A DNA stretch of 64,000 nucleotides from Gymnopilus junonius (GCA_015501075.1 JADNYJ010000062.1:62001-126000); one strand, 5' to 3'; positions 1 to 11,762 are shown, counted from the stretch's first letter. Notes: generated by a model not told the origin, from the sequence alone. Program-made: numbers and translations.

Positions 1-1581
1 CAAAAGACATTTGAGGAATGGCTTGTAGATTCCGGAGCGTCCATGCATTTTTCTGGACAAATCTCTGACTTCTCGGAACTTACCAAATTTCCAAGCAAAG
101 AAAGACCAAAAGTCCAAACTGCTAACAGCATAGCCTATGTCGATGGATTTGGTACTGTTTTTATTGAAACAGAAGTTACCGATAAGGATAATACTGTGAC
201 GCATGAAACATTGCGACTTCATCCAGTATTCTACATGCCTGATGTGACTGTACGACTTCTGTCAATGGGTCAAATCCTCAGCACAGGAAATGTTATATTA
301 GGTGATTCACGATCACTTAATTTCATATCCAAAGAGAATAGCTGCACCATTCTAAATGCATTGCCGAAGCATTCTCATCATGACACTATGTTTTGGGTTA
401 AGTCGCAGATCATCTCTGGAAAGCACTTGATTGCGATGAAATCGGCACATGCCGAAGATTACGATCTATGGCATAGATGACTTGGACACCCTTCCACTCA
501 GGTGTTCAAGAAGTTTAAGGCTAATTCCAAAAACTTCCCATCTATTAAAGTCCCGAAGGATGCTGGCATATGCGAAGGTTGTGCAAAAGGAAAGATGCAT
601 TCACGCTCTTTCCCAGACAATGTCAAACATGCTACCAAACCATTCCAGCAGATCCATTCAGACCTTAAGGAGTATCTGGTGACTTCATATCACCAATACA
701 AATATTTCATTTCCTTTATTGATGATCACACATCAAATACTTGGGTCACACTCCTCAAACGCAAGAGTGATGCGAAAGATGCTACCAGGCAATTTTTAGC
801 CATGGTAAAAACCAAGTATAATGCCAAAGTCGAAGAATGGATGAGCGACAATGGCGGTGAATACATTGATAAAGAATATATTGAAATCCTTAAGGATCTT
901 GGGATCGAGATCCAGAGAAGCATACCTCATCAGCCCCAAATGAATGGTCAGGCTGAATGCTTCAATCAGACTTTAGATGAGAAAGCCGAGTCTATGCGCC
1001 TATTAGCCTGTCTCCCTGACAGCTGGTGGGAGTTTTGCATCATACACGCAGTCTATTTATACAATAGAACTCCCGTGCATCAACTTGACTGGAAATCTCC
1101 ATTTGAATTAATCAATGGAGAAAAGCCTGATTTGTCACACCTACAGGTATTAGGATGTGGGGCATATGTGTTCCTTCCAAAGGATACATGGGCAAATAAA
1201 CTTTCGCCCAAATCCGAGTTGATGATATTCCTCAGATATCGGACATACTTCGAATATGATGTTCATGCAAGCCCCAACAATGTTCTATTCATAGCTGCCA
1301 TGGTGCTTTTTGATGAACATTTGTTTCCTAAATGCCAAAAGGCTAAAGTACTGCTGCTTACCCAAATATGTAAGTGCACCTCCCCGGAGGAACCTGTTTT
1401 GGAAGTGGAGGACAGTGATTCTCATGAGGTGATGAACTGTCCTATAGACCACCCCCAAATAATCCGTCAAGTGAGTCTGAGGTGCCTCATGATGACAAGC
1501 CACCCAAGACTCCACCTCCCAAGTCACCAGCAGATACTCATCCAAGTATGCCTTCTACTCCTAGGCAAGGACCGAGTCTAA
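1..1581 (+). pseudogene. copia protease, GAG-pre-integrase and integrase, broken
   Basis: The frame opens with an aspartic protease active site, WLVDSGASMHFS, at about 25-57. It reads through a GAG-pre-integrase segment with LWHR then LGHPST at about 466-500; an in-frame TGA at 478-480 stands where this family normally has a second Arg. Zinc-binding CEGCAKGK follows near 570. The integrase core shows the Asp of SDNGGEY near 845 and the Glu region NGQAECFNQT near 945. The frame ends at 1581 in low-complexity sequence. Pieces before and after the TGA are in the same frame, so this is one gene with a nonsense change, followed by frame loss after about 1400. Confidence 0.85.
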
Positions 1582-1929
1582 TCTCCCACCACCTGCACTG
1601 GGAAACCCCATGCCGGTCCATCAGGGGGAGCTGCTGATGATGCTCCAAGAAGGAGCACTCGTGAGAGTAAAAGTACGCAAAAAGAAGGGAACGTATACCC
1701 TCCTGGTACAGCCACGATAGAGATCACGGCAGATTAGACATAACCGATCTGCTCCAAATTTGTCTATGGCCTCTAGTGACCACATGGCTGAGTACCGTAC
1801 AATCCCAATATGGGAGCGAAGGGGGAGCACATTGGCATGCCTATTTACTTTCTAAGGCAATTTCCGATAGTGCACTTCCAGATCCATTGAACTCCGAAAT
1901 TGGACTAGTAAAGATCTTAGCGGCTACCT

Positions 1930-3402
1930 GCTGATAACAACAGGAATGGCACGAGGCTCAATTCGAAGAATTAGAGGCCCTTGTAAATGAAAAGTTTATG
2001 AGCTTCTGACCTACCTCAGGCCGAAAGGCCATCAAAAATCTTGGGTTTTCGATATTAAGTCCGATGGACATAAAAAAGCCATCTAGTTGCCAAGGGATTT
2101 TCCCAAATAGAAGGCCTAGACTATGAAGATCTTCTCACGGTTGTCCAGTTCAGTCGTCCGCACAATCCTAGCCTTAGTAACACTTGAGAAATGGTGTATA
2201 GAGTCCCTTGACATCAAATCAGCTTTCCTATATGGGAAACTTGATGAGGAGATATATATGGAACAGCCTGATGGCTTTACCATAAAGGGACAAGAGAAGA
2301 AAGTACTCTGCCTGCTCAAAGCTATCTATGGGCTAAAACAAGCTGCACGTGCATGGTGGTCTGAACTTGATCACTCCCTTAAAGAGCTCAGTTTCACATG
2401 CCTGTATGCTGATGCTGGCATATTTGTCGCAAGACATAGCGACGGGACCCTTGTCATTATGTTGGCATATGTTGAGACATTATCGTCACAGGTCCTAACA
2501 CCGAGTTAGTCCGACAGAAGAAGCAGCTATTTATGACTGCATGGGAATGTCGAGACCTAGGTGTATGTCAGGAGTTTCTCTGCATGAGAATCAGGTACAT
2601 TAAAGGCAAGACCTACATCGATCAAATGCTGTACCTTAATAAGATTCTTACATGCTTCGGAATGACGAATGCAAAAGTGGCACAGACTCCATTACCTACC
2701 GGGTATAAGCCAGAACCCTTTACAGGCACAAGTTTGGCTTCACTTCGGTCAGAGTATCAATCGGTGATCAGTTCCCTGCTATATTTAATGCTAGGAACAT
2801 GACCGATATAGCCTTTGCTGTAACACAGATGGCTAAGTTCGCTGCAAACCCACTGATGAACATCTGAACCATGCTAAATATATCATGTGCTACCTTATCG
2901 GTACGTGCAACTATGCACTTGTGTTGATGGAAACAGTAATAAAGGCTTGTATGCCTACTGTGATGCCTCATACGGTGATGATAGAACAGAGCCTGATCGC
3001 ATGCGTCGATCTACGCAGGGATACTTCTTTTCCCTTGCTAGTGGGAGTATCAAATGGCACTCCAAAACGCAGACTCTAGTATCGACGTCATCCACAATGG
3101 CAGAATACATGGCACTCTCTGACTGTGCACGTGACTGTGCATGGTTTAAGATTCTATTCGAAGAACTCAGGATGTCAATCCCATATGTTCCCTTATATGG
3201 AGATAGTCATGAGCTATTTTCAACTGCAAAATCCCATCACCCAAAAAGGGATAAAGCACATTGAAATATGCTACCACTATATCTGGGAACAAATAGAACT
3301 TGGGAACATTAAAATAGAGCACGTCCCTATGGACAAAAATGTTGCGATATGTTCACCAAGAATCAAGGCCCTACCCTGTTCCTTAAACATAGACAGGCTC
3401 TA
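1930..3402 (+). pseudogene. copia reverse transcriptase and RNase H, broken
   Basis: RT sequence can be followed from about 1930 (EWHEAQ, then GRKAIKN) through LDIKSAFLYGKLDEEIYMEQ near 2207 and LKAIYGLKQAARAWW near 2316. At the catalytic YVDD box near 2467 the text reads AYVETLSS; the frame breaks here and the following DIIV-like residues lie in another frame, as if two bases had been lost. RNase H follows with YCDASYG near 2958, VSTSSTMAEYMAL near 3080 and the HPKRDKAH segment at 3238-3262. The enzyme is dead at its catalytic motif. Confidence 0.85.
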
Positions 3403-3489
3403 GGCATAGAGTTCTATTCCTTAGAATAGAATACTGACACATCATGTCAGAACAAGTATGTGCGCTAGTGCGCACTACTTGAGGGGGAG

Positions 3490-3999
3490 TGTTGACATGA
3501 TAAGTGTCCATGTGACTACATCACACAACTCACATGACATGCATGATCAGACACGTCTATATGCAACTAGATCCAGTGATGACAGAGTATCACAGTCATC
3601 TTATATGACTAAAACATGTGATCACTTAGTAAGCATATTACTCATCTTATGAGTAGATATTAGTAATTACATAGTAATTAGCTGAGTAATTGCCTTATGC
3701 ATTACTCATACATAGTTAGTCACTGCATGTCCTGTAGGTATATAAGGACGCTCTAAACAGCATCCTAATCTAAGTCATTTGCACTTCTAAGTAGTAGCCT
3801 AAGTAGTCACCTTAGCACTAGCCTCTCACAACCCAGGTAAGCTAGTAGCTACAATGATACTATGCAGAGTGCATCATGCAAGACAGTGTTTATCGCTGTG
3901 TGCATGCATCATACATAACAGTGTTTACTGCTGTATGTACTATTTGCTGCTCAATAGAGGAAGACTGATCATTATCAAGTATCTGGTGCTGAGTAGCCA
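3490..3999 (+). repeat. 3' LTR of the copia element
   Basis: The LTR starts TGTTGACATGATAAG directly after a purine tract (TTGAGGGGGAG, about 3479-3489) that fits a plus-strand primer. It carries a TATA box near 3739 and many short AGTAATTA-like repeats around 3660-3715. The right end is a guess at a CA near 3999. Confidence 0.75.
3739..3747 (+). promoter_or_regulatory. TATA box in the copia LTR
   Basis: TATATAAGG lies about 250 bp into the LTR, the usual place for the U3 promoter of a copia element. The transcript would start roughly 25-35 bp downstream. Confidence 0.6.
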
Positions 4000-4043
4000 T
4001 ATGCAAAAGTAGTTCATTGAACATCATTTATTTGTGGTTCATA

Positions 4044-5528
4044 TCATGGATTAGGCTTCTTGGTGAAACACTCATTAAGCAGATCATAACCAGTATTCTT
4101 ACAAATAGCAGAACGTGCTGGGCAATCAAGGACAATATTGTTATTTGTAAGGAAGGGTAACCCAAGAAGAATGTCATAACAAAGACCATGTGCAATAAGG
4201 GCTGTGATGGGTTTAGACATCCATGCATCATCTCGGGAGGACAAGGAAAATGTAACAAAATGCTCAAATTGGAATACAGGGGAGTTGTCATCTTTCAAGG
4301 TGAGTCAGGCAGCAAAAGGTTCTGTGAGTTTCTGAAGAGGTAGTCATTGTCACTTAGCTTGGCCAGGGCTTATCACATTGAAACTAGAGCCAGTATCTTG
4401 GAGCACCTCTACATTGACTCCATCAAGGTCTTTGCAAGAAGCTTTAGCTTTCCAGACAAGATGAGCAATGGGTACAGGACTCACATCAGGATCTGACACA
4501 TTTTCAGCAGAAGTGTCATAACCATCTCCAAGAACAAATGAGGAAGTAGAACTGGATGAGGGCAAGATAGCAGCAACAACGTTCGTGTTAGGCTCCTCAT
4601 CATCATGAACCTCAACAATGGAAGCCAATGAAACAGGCATGGAAGTAGGAGCCACAGGAGTGGAAACAGTAGAAGTATTGAGGCTGAAAATGCCATTGGA
4701 GCTGGGGAAGTCATTGCAATGAGGGGGGGCACCCATCTGGTTTGGGTGACTCTGCCTGGATGGGACATGGTCATGGAAAATAGGGCCAACACAAATTATT
4801 TCATCCCTAGCATTCAAGGTGTCTTGGATGGTGAGCTCACAGTAATGTGCACTGTCAGGTGCACCACATTGACAGTTGTTCAACCTGCAATTGACATAGG
4901 GATGACAGCACTTCCGGCAACCATCATGCTCCCTGAGGATGCAAATCTCACTGTTTGTCAGTCTTGGCAGGGAACTGGCATATGAAGACTAAGGTGCAAG
5001 AGGCCGGTGATAGCAGTCACTGGTTTGTTGAATAGAGTTGGAACCTGTAGTGGAAGCATTATATGAATGACTGTCATTGTAGTTGCAAGAGTCATTATAG
5101 GTGCAGGAGTTATGAAGGGGAGGTGGAGGATGTAACTGAGGGTGTTCAGGTTTGGGGCATTGATGCTTCAAGGTCTCAAGCATGACCTGAGTGGCCATCT
5201 GCATATCATTGTGGTGTGCATCATCAATGGAGATGATTTCTCTTCTCCATTCATTGAAGTCTTCAATCACCTCCAAGGCCTCTTTATCAGATCTCTTCAA
5301 GGAATCAATTTTGGTGGCCAGCTGGGTGCACATGTTCATAAGCAGATGTTTACAGAGAGCATTGAGAGTCAGGGAGTGTGTGCTGCTGATGAGTGTATTG
5401 CCAGACATGACACTAGCAGACCATTCTCAGAAGGTCTGGTTGTCCCCCATCTTAACATATACCTCCTGATGCAATGTCTCTTTCTCCTAGGTAGGACTGA
5501 GGAAACTGGTGCACAACTGGGCCATAAA
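4044..5528 (-). pseudogene. gag C-terminal half and aspartic protease of the older retroelement
   Basis: After the gypsy insertion point the gag frame reads MAQLCTSFLSPT, hits a TAG near 5491 where Trp would fit, and continues EKETLHQEV. A later open stretch (4989-5408) holds a coiled-coil-like segment and a run of Asn/Tyr/Ser repeats. A Cys/His cluster, CQCGAPDSAHYC, stands near 4870-4835 where a zinc knuckle is expected. The protease shows DTGSSFNVIS near 4405-4375 and the partner motif ILLGLPFLTNNNIVLD near 4170-4125. Frame changes separate these pieces. Confidence 0.7.
5524..5528. repeat. Target-site duplication of the gypsy element, left copy
   Basis: ATAAA directly abuts the left LTR. 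The same five bases occur at 11763-11767 next to the right LTR. A 5-bp duplication is usual for LTR-retrotransposon integrase. Confidence 0.9.
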
Positions 5529-5870
5529 TGTAAAGATCCGTGATCCGGGTCGAAAATGAAAAGGAGAGAGAACGACTCAGAGGTGGAAGAACATGGGAAT
5601 GGATCAATACTATTGGAGTTGATCCTACGAGGAATTTACAAGTGAAGCTATGGAGGCTTTTATAGGAAAAGGAAAAGAGAGGCTAACGATAAAGAAAAGG
5701 AGTGGCTAACTGGTTAAGAGTCTGATAGTCCAAGAATGAATGAAGGAATGACAAGTCAGGGAATGAATGAAATATGATCAAGTCCAATAGATGAGAATGA
5801 GATGCTAAAAATATAATGAGCTAAAAATATACCCAGTCCGAAGATGCGTCTCGACGAGCAGATCATCACA
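5529..5870 (-). repeat. 3' LTR of the gypsy element
   Basis: The 342-bp repeat matches 11427-11762 along its whole length. TATAAAAG on the minus strand lies at 5657-5664. Its inner edge meets a polypurine tract. Confidence 0.95.
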
Positions 5871-5884
5871 CTACCCCCTTTTTC
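5871..5884 (-). promoter_or_regulatory. Polypurine tract of the gypsy element
   Basis: The minus strand reads GAAAAAGGGGGTAG immediately upstream of the 3' LTR, the expected position of the plus-strand primer. Confidence 0.8.
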
Positions 5885-5894
5885 AGGGATCGAG

Positions 5895-6554
5895 TCACTG
5901 GGGAGCGTGAATTGGGCGACCAGATCGTGTGGTTAAGTGCTGGGGAGGTTTGTAATCACGCATCCAAGGTTCTGGTGGTGGTGAGGGAGCGCGAGGAGGC
6001 ATGTGATTGGGCTGAACAGGCATGAGAGGAAGTTCATCCCAATGGGTGATAATAGGATGAGTGACATCGGAGAGTGTAAAGCATGGAGGATGAGGACGAG
6101 TGGGGTTTCGACGATGAAATTGTTCGAGAATATTGTATAGTGATGTTGGTATTTCGGCGAATGGAATCCAAGAATTTTTGGAGTCAGGTAGGGATTTCCA
6201 ATGCACAAAGTAGTCATAACATTGTCCAACGCATCGAGAATCGATGATAGTGGCGATGTCTGATGAGGTGTCATGCGGGATTTGAATGCTCGGAGGTGGA
6301 GAAGAAGAAATGTGGTCCGGAATAGAAGAAGGAGAAATATAAGGTTCAAGGAGTGAAGTATGAAAAACGGGATGTAATCTAGAAAGAGATGAAGGTAATT
6401 TAAGAAGAAAAGAAGAATTGCCTCATTTATCTAAAATTAGAAAGGGACCAATGCGACGATAGTCGAGCTTGTCAGAAGGACGAGTAGTTTTGATGTTTCG
6501 ATGGTTGAGCCAAACATAGTCACCAATATTAAATTCGGGAGCGGGAAGATGATG
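5895..6554 (-). pseudogene. gypsy integrase tail with chromodomain
   Basis: Reading right to left, LPAPEFNIGDYVWL and RIGPF (GPY/F-like segment) are followed by LHPVFHTSLLEPY. The chromodomain follows near 6250-6130: YDYFVHWKSLPDSKNSWIP, with the W and SW-P core typical of chromoviral chromodomains. TGA codons at 6555-6557 and 6423-6425 interrupt it where CGA fits. In this family the chromodomain guides integration to chromatin marks. Confidence 0.85.
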
Positions 6555-7772
6555 TCAGTTGTAGAATTCGGAAATATATTGATTGGAATGGGAAAGTTCT
6601 GCATGGAGTTCGGAATGAATAGTGTCGAGTCGGTTTGCTAGTTCTGTGGAGGAAGGATTTGTTGTACGTTCTGTGATCTTGATGTCAAAGTTGGGGTTGT
6701 ATCCTAAATTGGCAAAGAAGGGAGTTTGTTGGGTGGAGGAATTGATGGTGTTGTTGAAGCAAAATTCAGCAAGAGCGAGGTAGTCTACCCAGTCATCCTG
6801 TTGATATGAACAGAAAATGCGAAGGTAGGTTTCGAGAGTCTGATTGGTACGTTCAGTGAGGCCATCAGTTTGAGGATGATAAGCTGTCGAAGGCTTCATC
6901 TTGGTATGACAGAGTTTCATGAGGTTGGTGAAAAAGGAGGAGATGAAAATAGAGCCACGGTCCGAGATAATGGACTCAGGGAAGCTGTGGTAGCAGAAGA
7001 TGCGATCGAGGTATATGCGAGTGAGTTCTGGAGCATCCATGGATTCACAGATGGGAATGAAGTGAGCAGCACGAGTCATGCGATCACAAATAACCCAGAT
7101 GGAATCATAGCTGTGGGATGGAGGTAATTTCACAATGAAGTCCATGGAAATGGATTTCCAAGGATGGTCTGGAATATCGAGAGGTTGTAAAAGTCCGTAA
7201 GGCTTGTGAGTTGAGTGCTTGGAATGAGCGCAGTGTTCGCAGGAGGTGACATAATTGCGAACATATCTTCACATATCTGGCCAAGAATAGTCACATTGAA
7301 TGAGATCAAAAGTTCAGGCATGTCCAGGATGACCAGCGAGAACAGAATCGTGTCTAGAGTGAAGGATTTGGGGGTGGAGAGATTTAGGGACAAAGAGTCG
7401 ATCATTATGAAAAACAAGGTCGTCTTGAAGGGAAAAAGAAGGATTGTGGTTGGAAATGGCATCACGCCATTCAAGGTCATTATGGAAAGCAGTCTTGAAG
7501 TCTTGAAGAAGTTCAGAATTGTCGAGGTTGAAGGTAGAGAGGGCGGAAATTGAGGGAGGAGAAGTTGAAGGAGTGGATGAAAAAGGTGAGGAAGAAGTAG
7601 GAGAGGAAGTGGAGTTAGGAGTGGAAAGGCGAGGAAAGAGGCATTGTAAATGGTAATCTGTAAAAAGAATTTTTTGCTGACCGAGGAGGATGTCATCCCC
7701 CTGTTGAGGTACGAAATCGGGGTGTCTTGAGGGAGCATCGGCCGGATTCCGATGTCCAGGGGCGTAATCCAA
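6555..7772 (-). pseudogene. gypsy integrase core
   Basis: The RNase H tail (YAPGHRNPADAPSRHPDF) leads into the integrase zinc domain (HDSVLAGHPGHA then CEHCAHSK). The core is MDFIVKLPPSHSYDSIWVIC from 7145, with the second catalytic Asp in IISDRGSIF and the Glu in TDGLTERTNQTLE. TGA codons at 7314-7316 and 7269-7271 break the frame at positions where Arg fits. Confidence 0.9.
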
Positions 7773-7814
7773 TTGAAAATTATATTCAGATAATAGAAGT
7801 GCCCAGCGTGCTTG

Positions 7815-9114
7815 TCATCGATTGAGTACCCATGATGTCATGAAGTGTTCAAGGTTCTTGTGATCAGAGATAACGGTGATGGGATGAGGAGATGCAATGA
7901 GCCAGGAATGCATATCACAGAAGGTGTCGACAATAGACAGAAGTTCCTTGTCGTGGATGTCATAATTAATTTCCGCAGGGGAGAGCTTCCGTGAATGATA
8001 TGCGACAGGATGAAGTAAACCGGACTCATCGGGTTGGAGGTGAATAGAGGCGAGAGCAAAGTCGGAGGCATCTGTGATGATGGTAGAGGGGAGTTGAGGA
8101 TCGAAATGGCGAAGTACAGGAGCAGTGGTGAAAGCGAGTTTCAGGGATTCGAAAGCTTGACGAGCGGCGTTCATTAATCCTTTGAAGTTTTCTTTGGCAG
8201 CTTTCGTGGTAAGGGAAGTGAGGGGAAGAGTAATTTCAGAGAAATGGTGAATGAAACGGCAGTAAAAGTTGGCGAAACCTAGAAAAGATTGAATGTCCTT
8301 GACAGTCTTGGGAATCGGCCACTCGGTGACAGTGCTAAGTTTCTTGGGATTCATTTGAACACCTGCAGAAGAAATGATAAATCCAAGATATTCGATGTGA
8401 GACTTATCAAATTCGCATTTCTTGGCGTTAGCGAACAAATGAGCAGAGCGTAAGTGGTCGAGGACTTGACGGACGAAGTGGTCGTGGTCTTGGTCTGGTT
8501 TTGAAAAAATGAGGATGTCATCGAGGTAAACCATGCAGGTGATATCGAGGAATTCACATAGAGTATCCTGGATAAAAGCTTGGAAAGTGGCAGGTGCATT
8601 AGTTAATCCAAAAGGCATGACAGTGTACTCATAGAGGCCAAGATGGGTATGAAAGGCGGTCTTCCACTCGTCTCCCTCCTTGATGCGGATAAGGTTGAAA
8701 GCATTCTTGAGGTCGATGATGGTGAATTTGTCGCAGCCGGTGACCCAGTCCATAAGATCTTGTGTGAGAGGTAAAGGATAATGATTCTTCTTGGTGATAG
8801 GCATTCAAAGACATAGGTCGCCAGTCTTCCGTTTGATGAACAGGATGGGAGCAGTGGCAGATGAAGTTGAACATCGAATGAAACCTTTTGCGAGATGTTC
8901 TTGAATATAATCCAAAAGGGCTTTTCATTCATCTGGAGAGAGGGAGTAAATTGGGCCAAAAGGAGGTTGTTACCGTCTTCGAGTTCGATATTGATATCAT
9001 AAGGTCAATGATCAGGTAACTGTTGGACTTCAATAGGTGAGAAAACATCGAGATAGTCATGGTATTTGGAAGGAACAAGTTGCCGTATTTCCTCGTCAGG
9101 ATCAGGAACGTCAT
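7815..9114 (-). pseudogene. gypsy reverse transcriptase and RNase H
   Basis: The open part 7815-8804 starts KKNHYPLPLTQDLMDWV and holds FTIIDLKNAFNLIRI, VMPFGLTNAPATFQ, the intact catalytic box VYLDDILIFSK, LGFANFYCRF and the RNase H signature IITDASDFALASI. Upstream the RT begins out of frame near 9100. TGA at 8805-8807 precedes the open part, and TGA at 7815-7817 ends it between NR and QARWALLLSEY. Confidence 0.95.
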
Positions 9115-9522
9115 TAGGGAATTTCAGAGGAGGTTCAGGAGGGGGTTGTGCTGGTGAGCATGGTGCAGTTGGTGTTCAGAAGTTAAAGTGTTGATATGAT
9201 CTTCAAGGTCATTGTTGGATGTATACCAGATACAGAAGATTTGTTGGTTTTTAGCATATTTGTGGAATCGACCGGAGTGACATGAGAAACGTCGATGGGC
9301 TTATTGGGAGGGCCATAGATGGGGTCCGGAGGTTGAGGGGGAGATAACCAGATTGCCTTTAGCTCGGATGACTAGGGCCGTTTAGAGTTGCAGGACGAAG
9401 GACGGATGGGAAAGACCTAAAATTAGCAAAAATCCCAGATGGAAAGACTTCGTGAGTTGGTTTCGGCGCTAAAGAAAGGTCAGGGATAATAGCACGAGAG
9501 GGACTGCCGTTAAGACAAAGGC

Positions 9523-10035
9523 CTAGACCGACAGAGGAAATAATGAAATGAGAGGATTCTTCCGGGCTTCCAAGACTGTAGCCTTTGCCGAAAGCGGAGA
9601 CGGGGAAGAATGATTAGCACCACAGCAAGAAAGAGTAAGCTTACCGCGAACCCAATCGATGTCCGGGTTATGCTGCTTGAGCCAATCGAGACCAAGAAGA
9701 ACGGGGTACGGCATGTTGACAATGCTGAGATGAAGGACTTCGGAATGATCGCGCACTTTTAATTTAGCAATGATGTCATGCATAAGAAGTCCGGAGGTAA
9801 GGGGTCGATCATCGATCATATAAATCGGGATCGGATGAGGCTTGGCAATGCAGGGTAAGGAATGACATTGAGAAAACCAATTACTGATATGAGATTTTGT
9901 CGAGCCACAGTCTATGAATGCGAAAGTCTTGGTGCTTTTCCAGTTGGGAAAGGACAGAGTGATAGGAATGAAGAAATGAGCTCTGTTCAAAGGATCGGTA
10001 TGGACATGATAATGCAACAAGAAATTAGGAATCAC
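9523..10035 (-). pseudogene. gypsy aspartic protease region
   Basis: The segment holds FAFIDCGSTKSHISNWF, an active-site variant with Cys before Gly, followed by PVLLGLDWLKQHNPDIDW, the usual C-terminal protease motif before the RT. It lies between the gag zinc knuckle and the RT. Confidence 0.8.
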
Positions 10036-10133
10036 AGAAATAGAAAACCAATCACCGTTCTTGGCTCAGATGAAAGGCGGGGGTCAATGGAGAGGGAGAA
10101 GATCAGCTCCATCCATCACCGAAGAAGTTGGAA

Positions 10134-11292
10134 CTACTTCTTCTCCGGCTTGGCTTTTCCCTGTGTGCTGTTGGAAGTAGACGCCGAGGAGTTATTCTTG
10201 GCGCCGTGTTTAGCTTGACACTTCCTACAGTTTTCAACAGTGTGCCCAGGGTGACCACAGTAAAGACAGAGGTTGTTCTTGATTTGATGATTGCGTTCCT
10301 GCTTCATAAGAGGGCCTCGAGGACCAGTCACGGGTGTGGTAGTGATAGCATCGATATCCATAGGAACAACATCATTAGTGGTCAAAGAAGTCATAGTTGT
10401 AGATGGAAGGGTAATGGCAGGTGATTCTTGACGTGAGGAGCCACGTTGCTGTTGCTTTGGGGCCTTCTTCTGATCGTCTTCTTTCCTCTGAGCTTCGCAT
10501 TCCGAAACGTTGGAATCAATCGTGAGGACGATGGGTTCCCAAGCCATCAAAGTCAAAGGTTTGTCCGTGACATTGACAAGAGCATCCTTGACCATAGGCT
10601 TGAGTCCTTGAAGGAAATACTTGATCTTGCTTTGTTCGGTAAGATCGAGGTGCGAAGAGATTTCGAGAAAACGAGTAAGATAGGCGTGCGCCGAACCAGT
10701 CTGGCAAAGATTGTCGAGTTTATGTTGGGAGTTCTGAACACGAGCGGGGTCTTGAAACTTCTGCTTGAAAGTAGCGACAAAATTTGGCCAATTGAAAAGC
10801 ATGGGGGAAGAAGAAGTCTCGAGATAGTTGAACCATTCGACTGGGATCCCATCCTTGAGGTAGAGCGATAGGAAGAGGACTTTATGATGGTCAGTAGGAA
10901 AACTAATCGAGTTGAAGGCAACATGCATTCAATTTCATGGAGGAAAGGAATAACTTCTTCGTGCTTCCCAGAGAAAATCCGAGGGTTTCAAACTTTGACG
11001 GCCTTCCTAGAGGCTTAGCGGGAGGCGGCAGGGCAGGCTGTTGTTGCTGCTGCGTAAAGACCTGAGCGAGAGTTTGTTGAAAGGCGATCTGGTTTTCCAT
11101 CAAAATGCCAAACATGCGCATGAGGTCGGTCACATATTGGGGTTGGTTATCAGTCATAGTGACCTCATGAGGGAGAACTTGAGGCGCAGCAGGATACGGA
11201 TTATTGACAGTCTGATTGCCTACGTTGGGAGCCGCAGACAAGGGAAGTTGAGTGAGATGATTCAAGACGGATGCCATGGGCGAGGCTGACAA
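10134..11292 (-). pseudogene. gypsy gag, broken
   Basis: The first segment (11292 to about 10900) is Pro/Gln-rich with TDLMRMFGILMENQ and a Gln run. A TGA at 10988-10990 and a one-base frame change near 10925 separate it from the main part. That part carries the retrotransposon gag fold segment (LYLKDGIPVEWFNYLE, FKQKFQDP, LDNLCQTGSAHAYLTRFLE) and one CCHC knuckle, CLYCGHPGHTVENC, near 10265-10225, then a basic tail. The leader between gag and the 5' LTR (about 11295-11425) has several copies of TTGACAGTC-like words. Confidence 0.9.
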
Positions 11293-11426
11293 TCAAGGGA
11301 TAAATGGTTGACAGCTCGGTGACGGTTCCAAGGGGTGGTTGACAGTCCAGAGAACGTCGACAATGACCAGAGGTTTATTGACAGTCAAGAAGAACGTTGA
11401 CAATAGTTCGGTGGTAGGATCAAACT

Positions 11427-11762
11427 TGTAAAGATCCGTGATCCGGGTCGAAAATGAAAAGGAGAGAGAGGACTCGGAGGCAGAAGAAGTGGGAATGGAT
11501 CAATACTATTGGAGTTGATCTACGAGGAATTACAGGAAGCTATGGAGGCTTTTATAGGAAAAGGAAAAGAGAGGCTAACGATAAAGAAAAGGAGTGGCTA
11601 ACTGGTTAAGAGTCCGATAGTCCGAGAATGAATGAAGGAATGACGAGTCAGGGAATGAATGAAATATGATCAAGTCCAATAGATGAGAATGAGATGCTAA
11701 AAATATAACGAGCTAAAAATATACCCAGTCCGAAGACGCGTCTCAACAAGCGGATCATCACA
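11427..11762 (-). repeat. 5' LTR of the gypsy element
   Basis: The 336-bp repeat matches 5529-5870 and carries TATAAAAG on the minus strand at 11549-11556. It is followed by the second ATAAA copy at 11763-11767. Confidence 0.95.

Larger units (their letters stand above)
1..3999 (+). mobile_element. Ty1/copia LTR retrotransposon, decayed, 5' end outside window
   Basis: Domains run in copia order: protease, GAG-pre-integrase, integrase, reverse transcriptase, RNase H, then a purine-rich tract and an LTR. Integrase before reverse transcriptase separates copia from gypsy. The 5' LTR and gag lie left of the window. The coding part has stops and frame changes, so it cannot be autonomous. The right border near 3999 is estimated from the last CA before sequence of the neighbouring minus-strand element, and the target duplication could not be checked because the left end is missing. 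It probably sits inside that neighbouring element, whose pol sequence is not seen right of it. Confidence 0.9.
4028..5528 (-). mobile_element. Older minus-strand retroelement, downstream part
   Basis: This carries the gag C-terminal half and a protease, read right to left. It joins exactly to 11763-13583 once the gypsy element and one ATAAA copy are removed: the gag frame then runs across the junction (FTFMSF from the right part, MAQLCTSFL from the left part). The pol domains that should follow the protease are missing at the copia border. The absence of a visible reverse transcriptase prevents placing it in gypsy or copia. Confidence 0.75.
5529..11762 (-). mobile_element. Ty3/gypsy chromovirus, full length, decayed
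   Basis: The 6.2-kb element is bounded by two similar LTRs that begin TGTAAAGATCC and end ATCATCACA, and by ATAAA duplications. On the minus strand the order is gag with CCHC knuckle, protease, reverse transcriptase, RNase H, integrase and chromodomain. RT before integrase plus a C-terminal chromodomain defines a chromovirus. The LTRs differ at scattered sites, mostly C/T and G/A, so the insertion is not recent. At least seven premature TGA codons and some frameshifts inactivate it. No TGG-type tRNA primer site is visible beside the 5' LTR. Confidence 0.95.

Noticed and set aside
6870..7553. Plus-strand frames inside the gypsy element
   Set aside because: Antisense to integrase, which is clearly coded on the minus strand.
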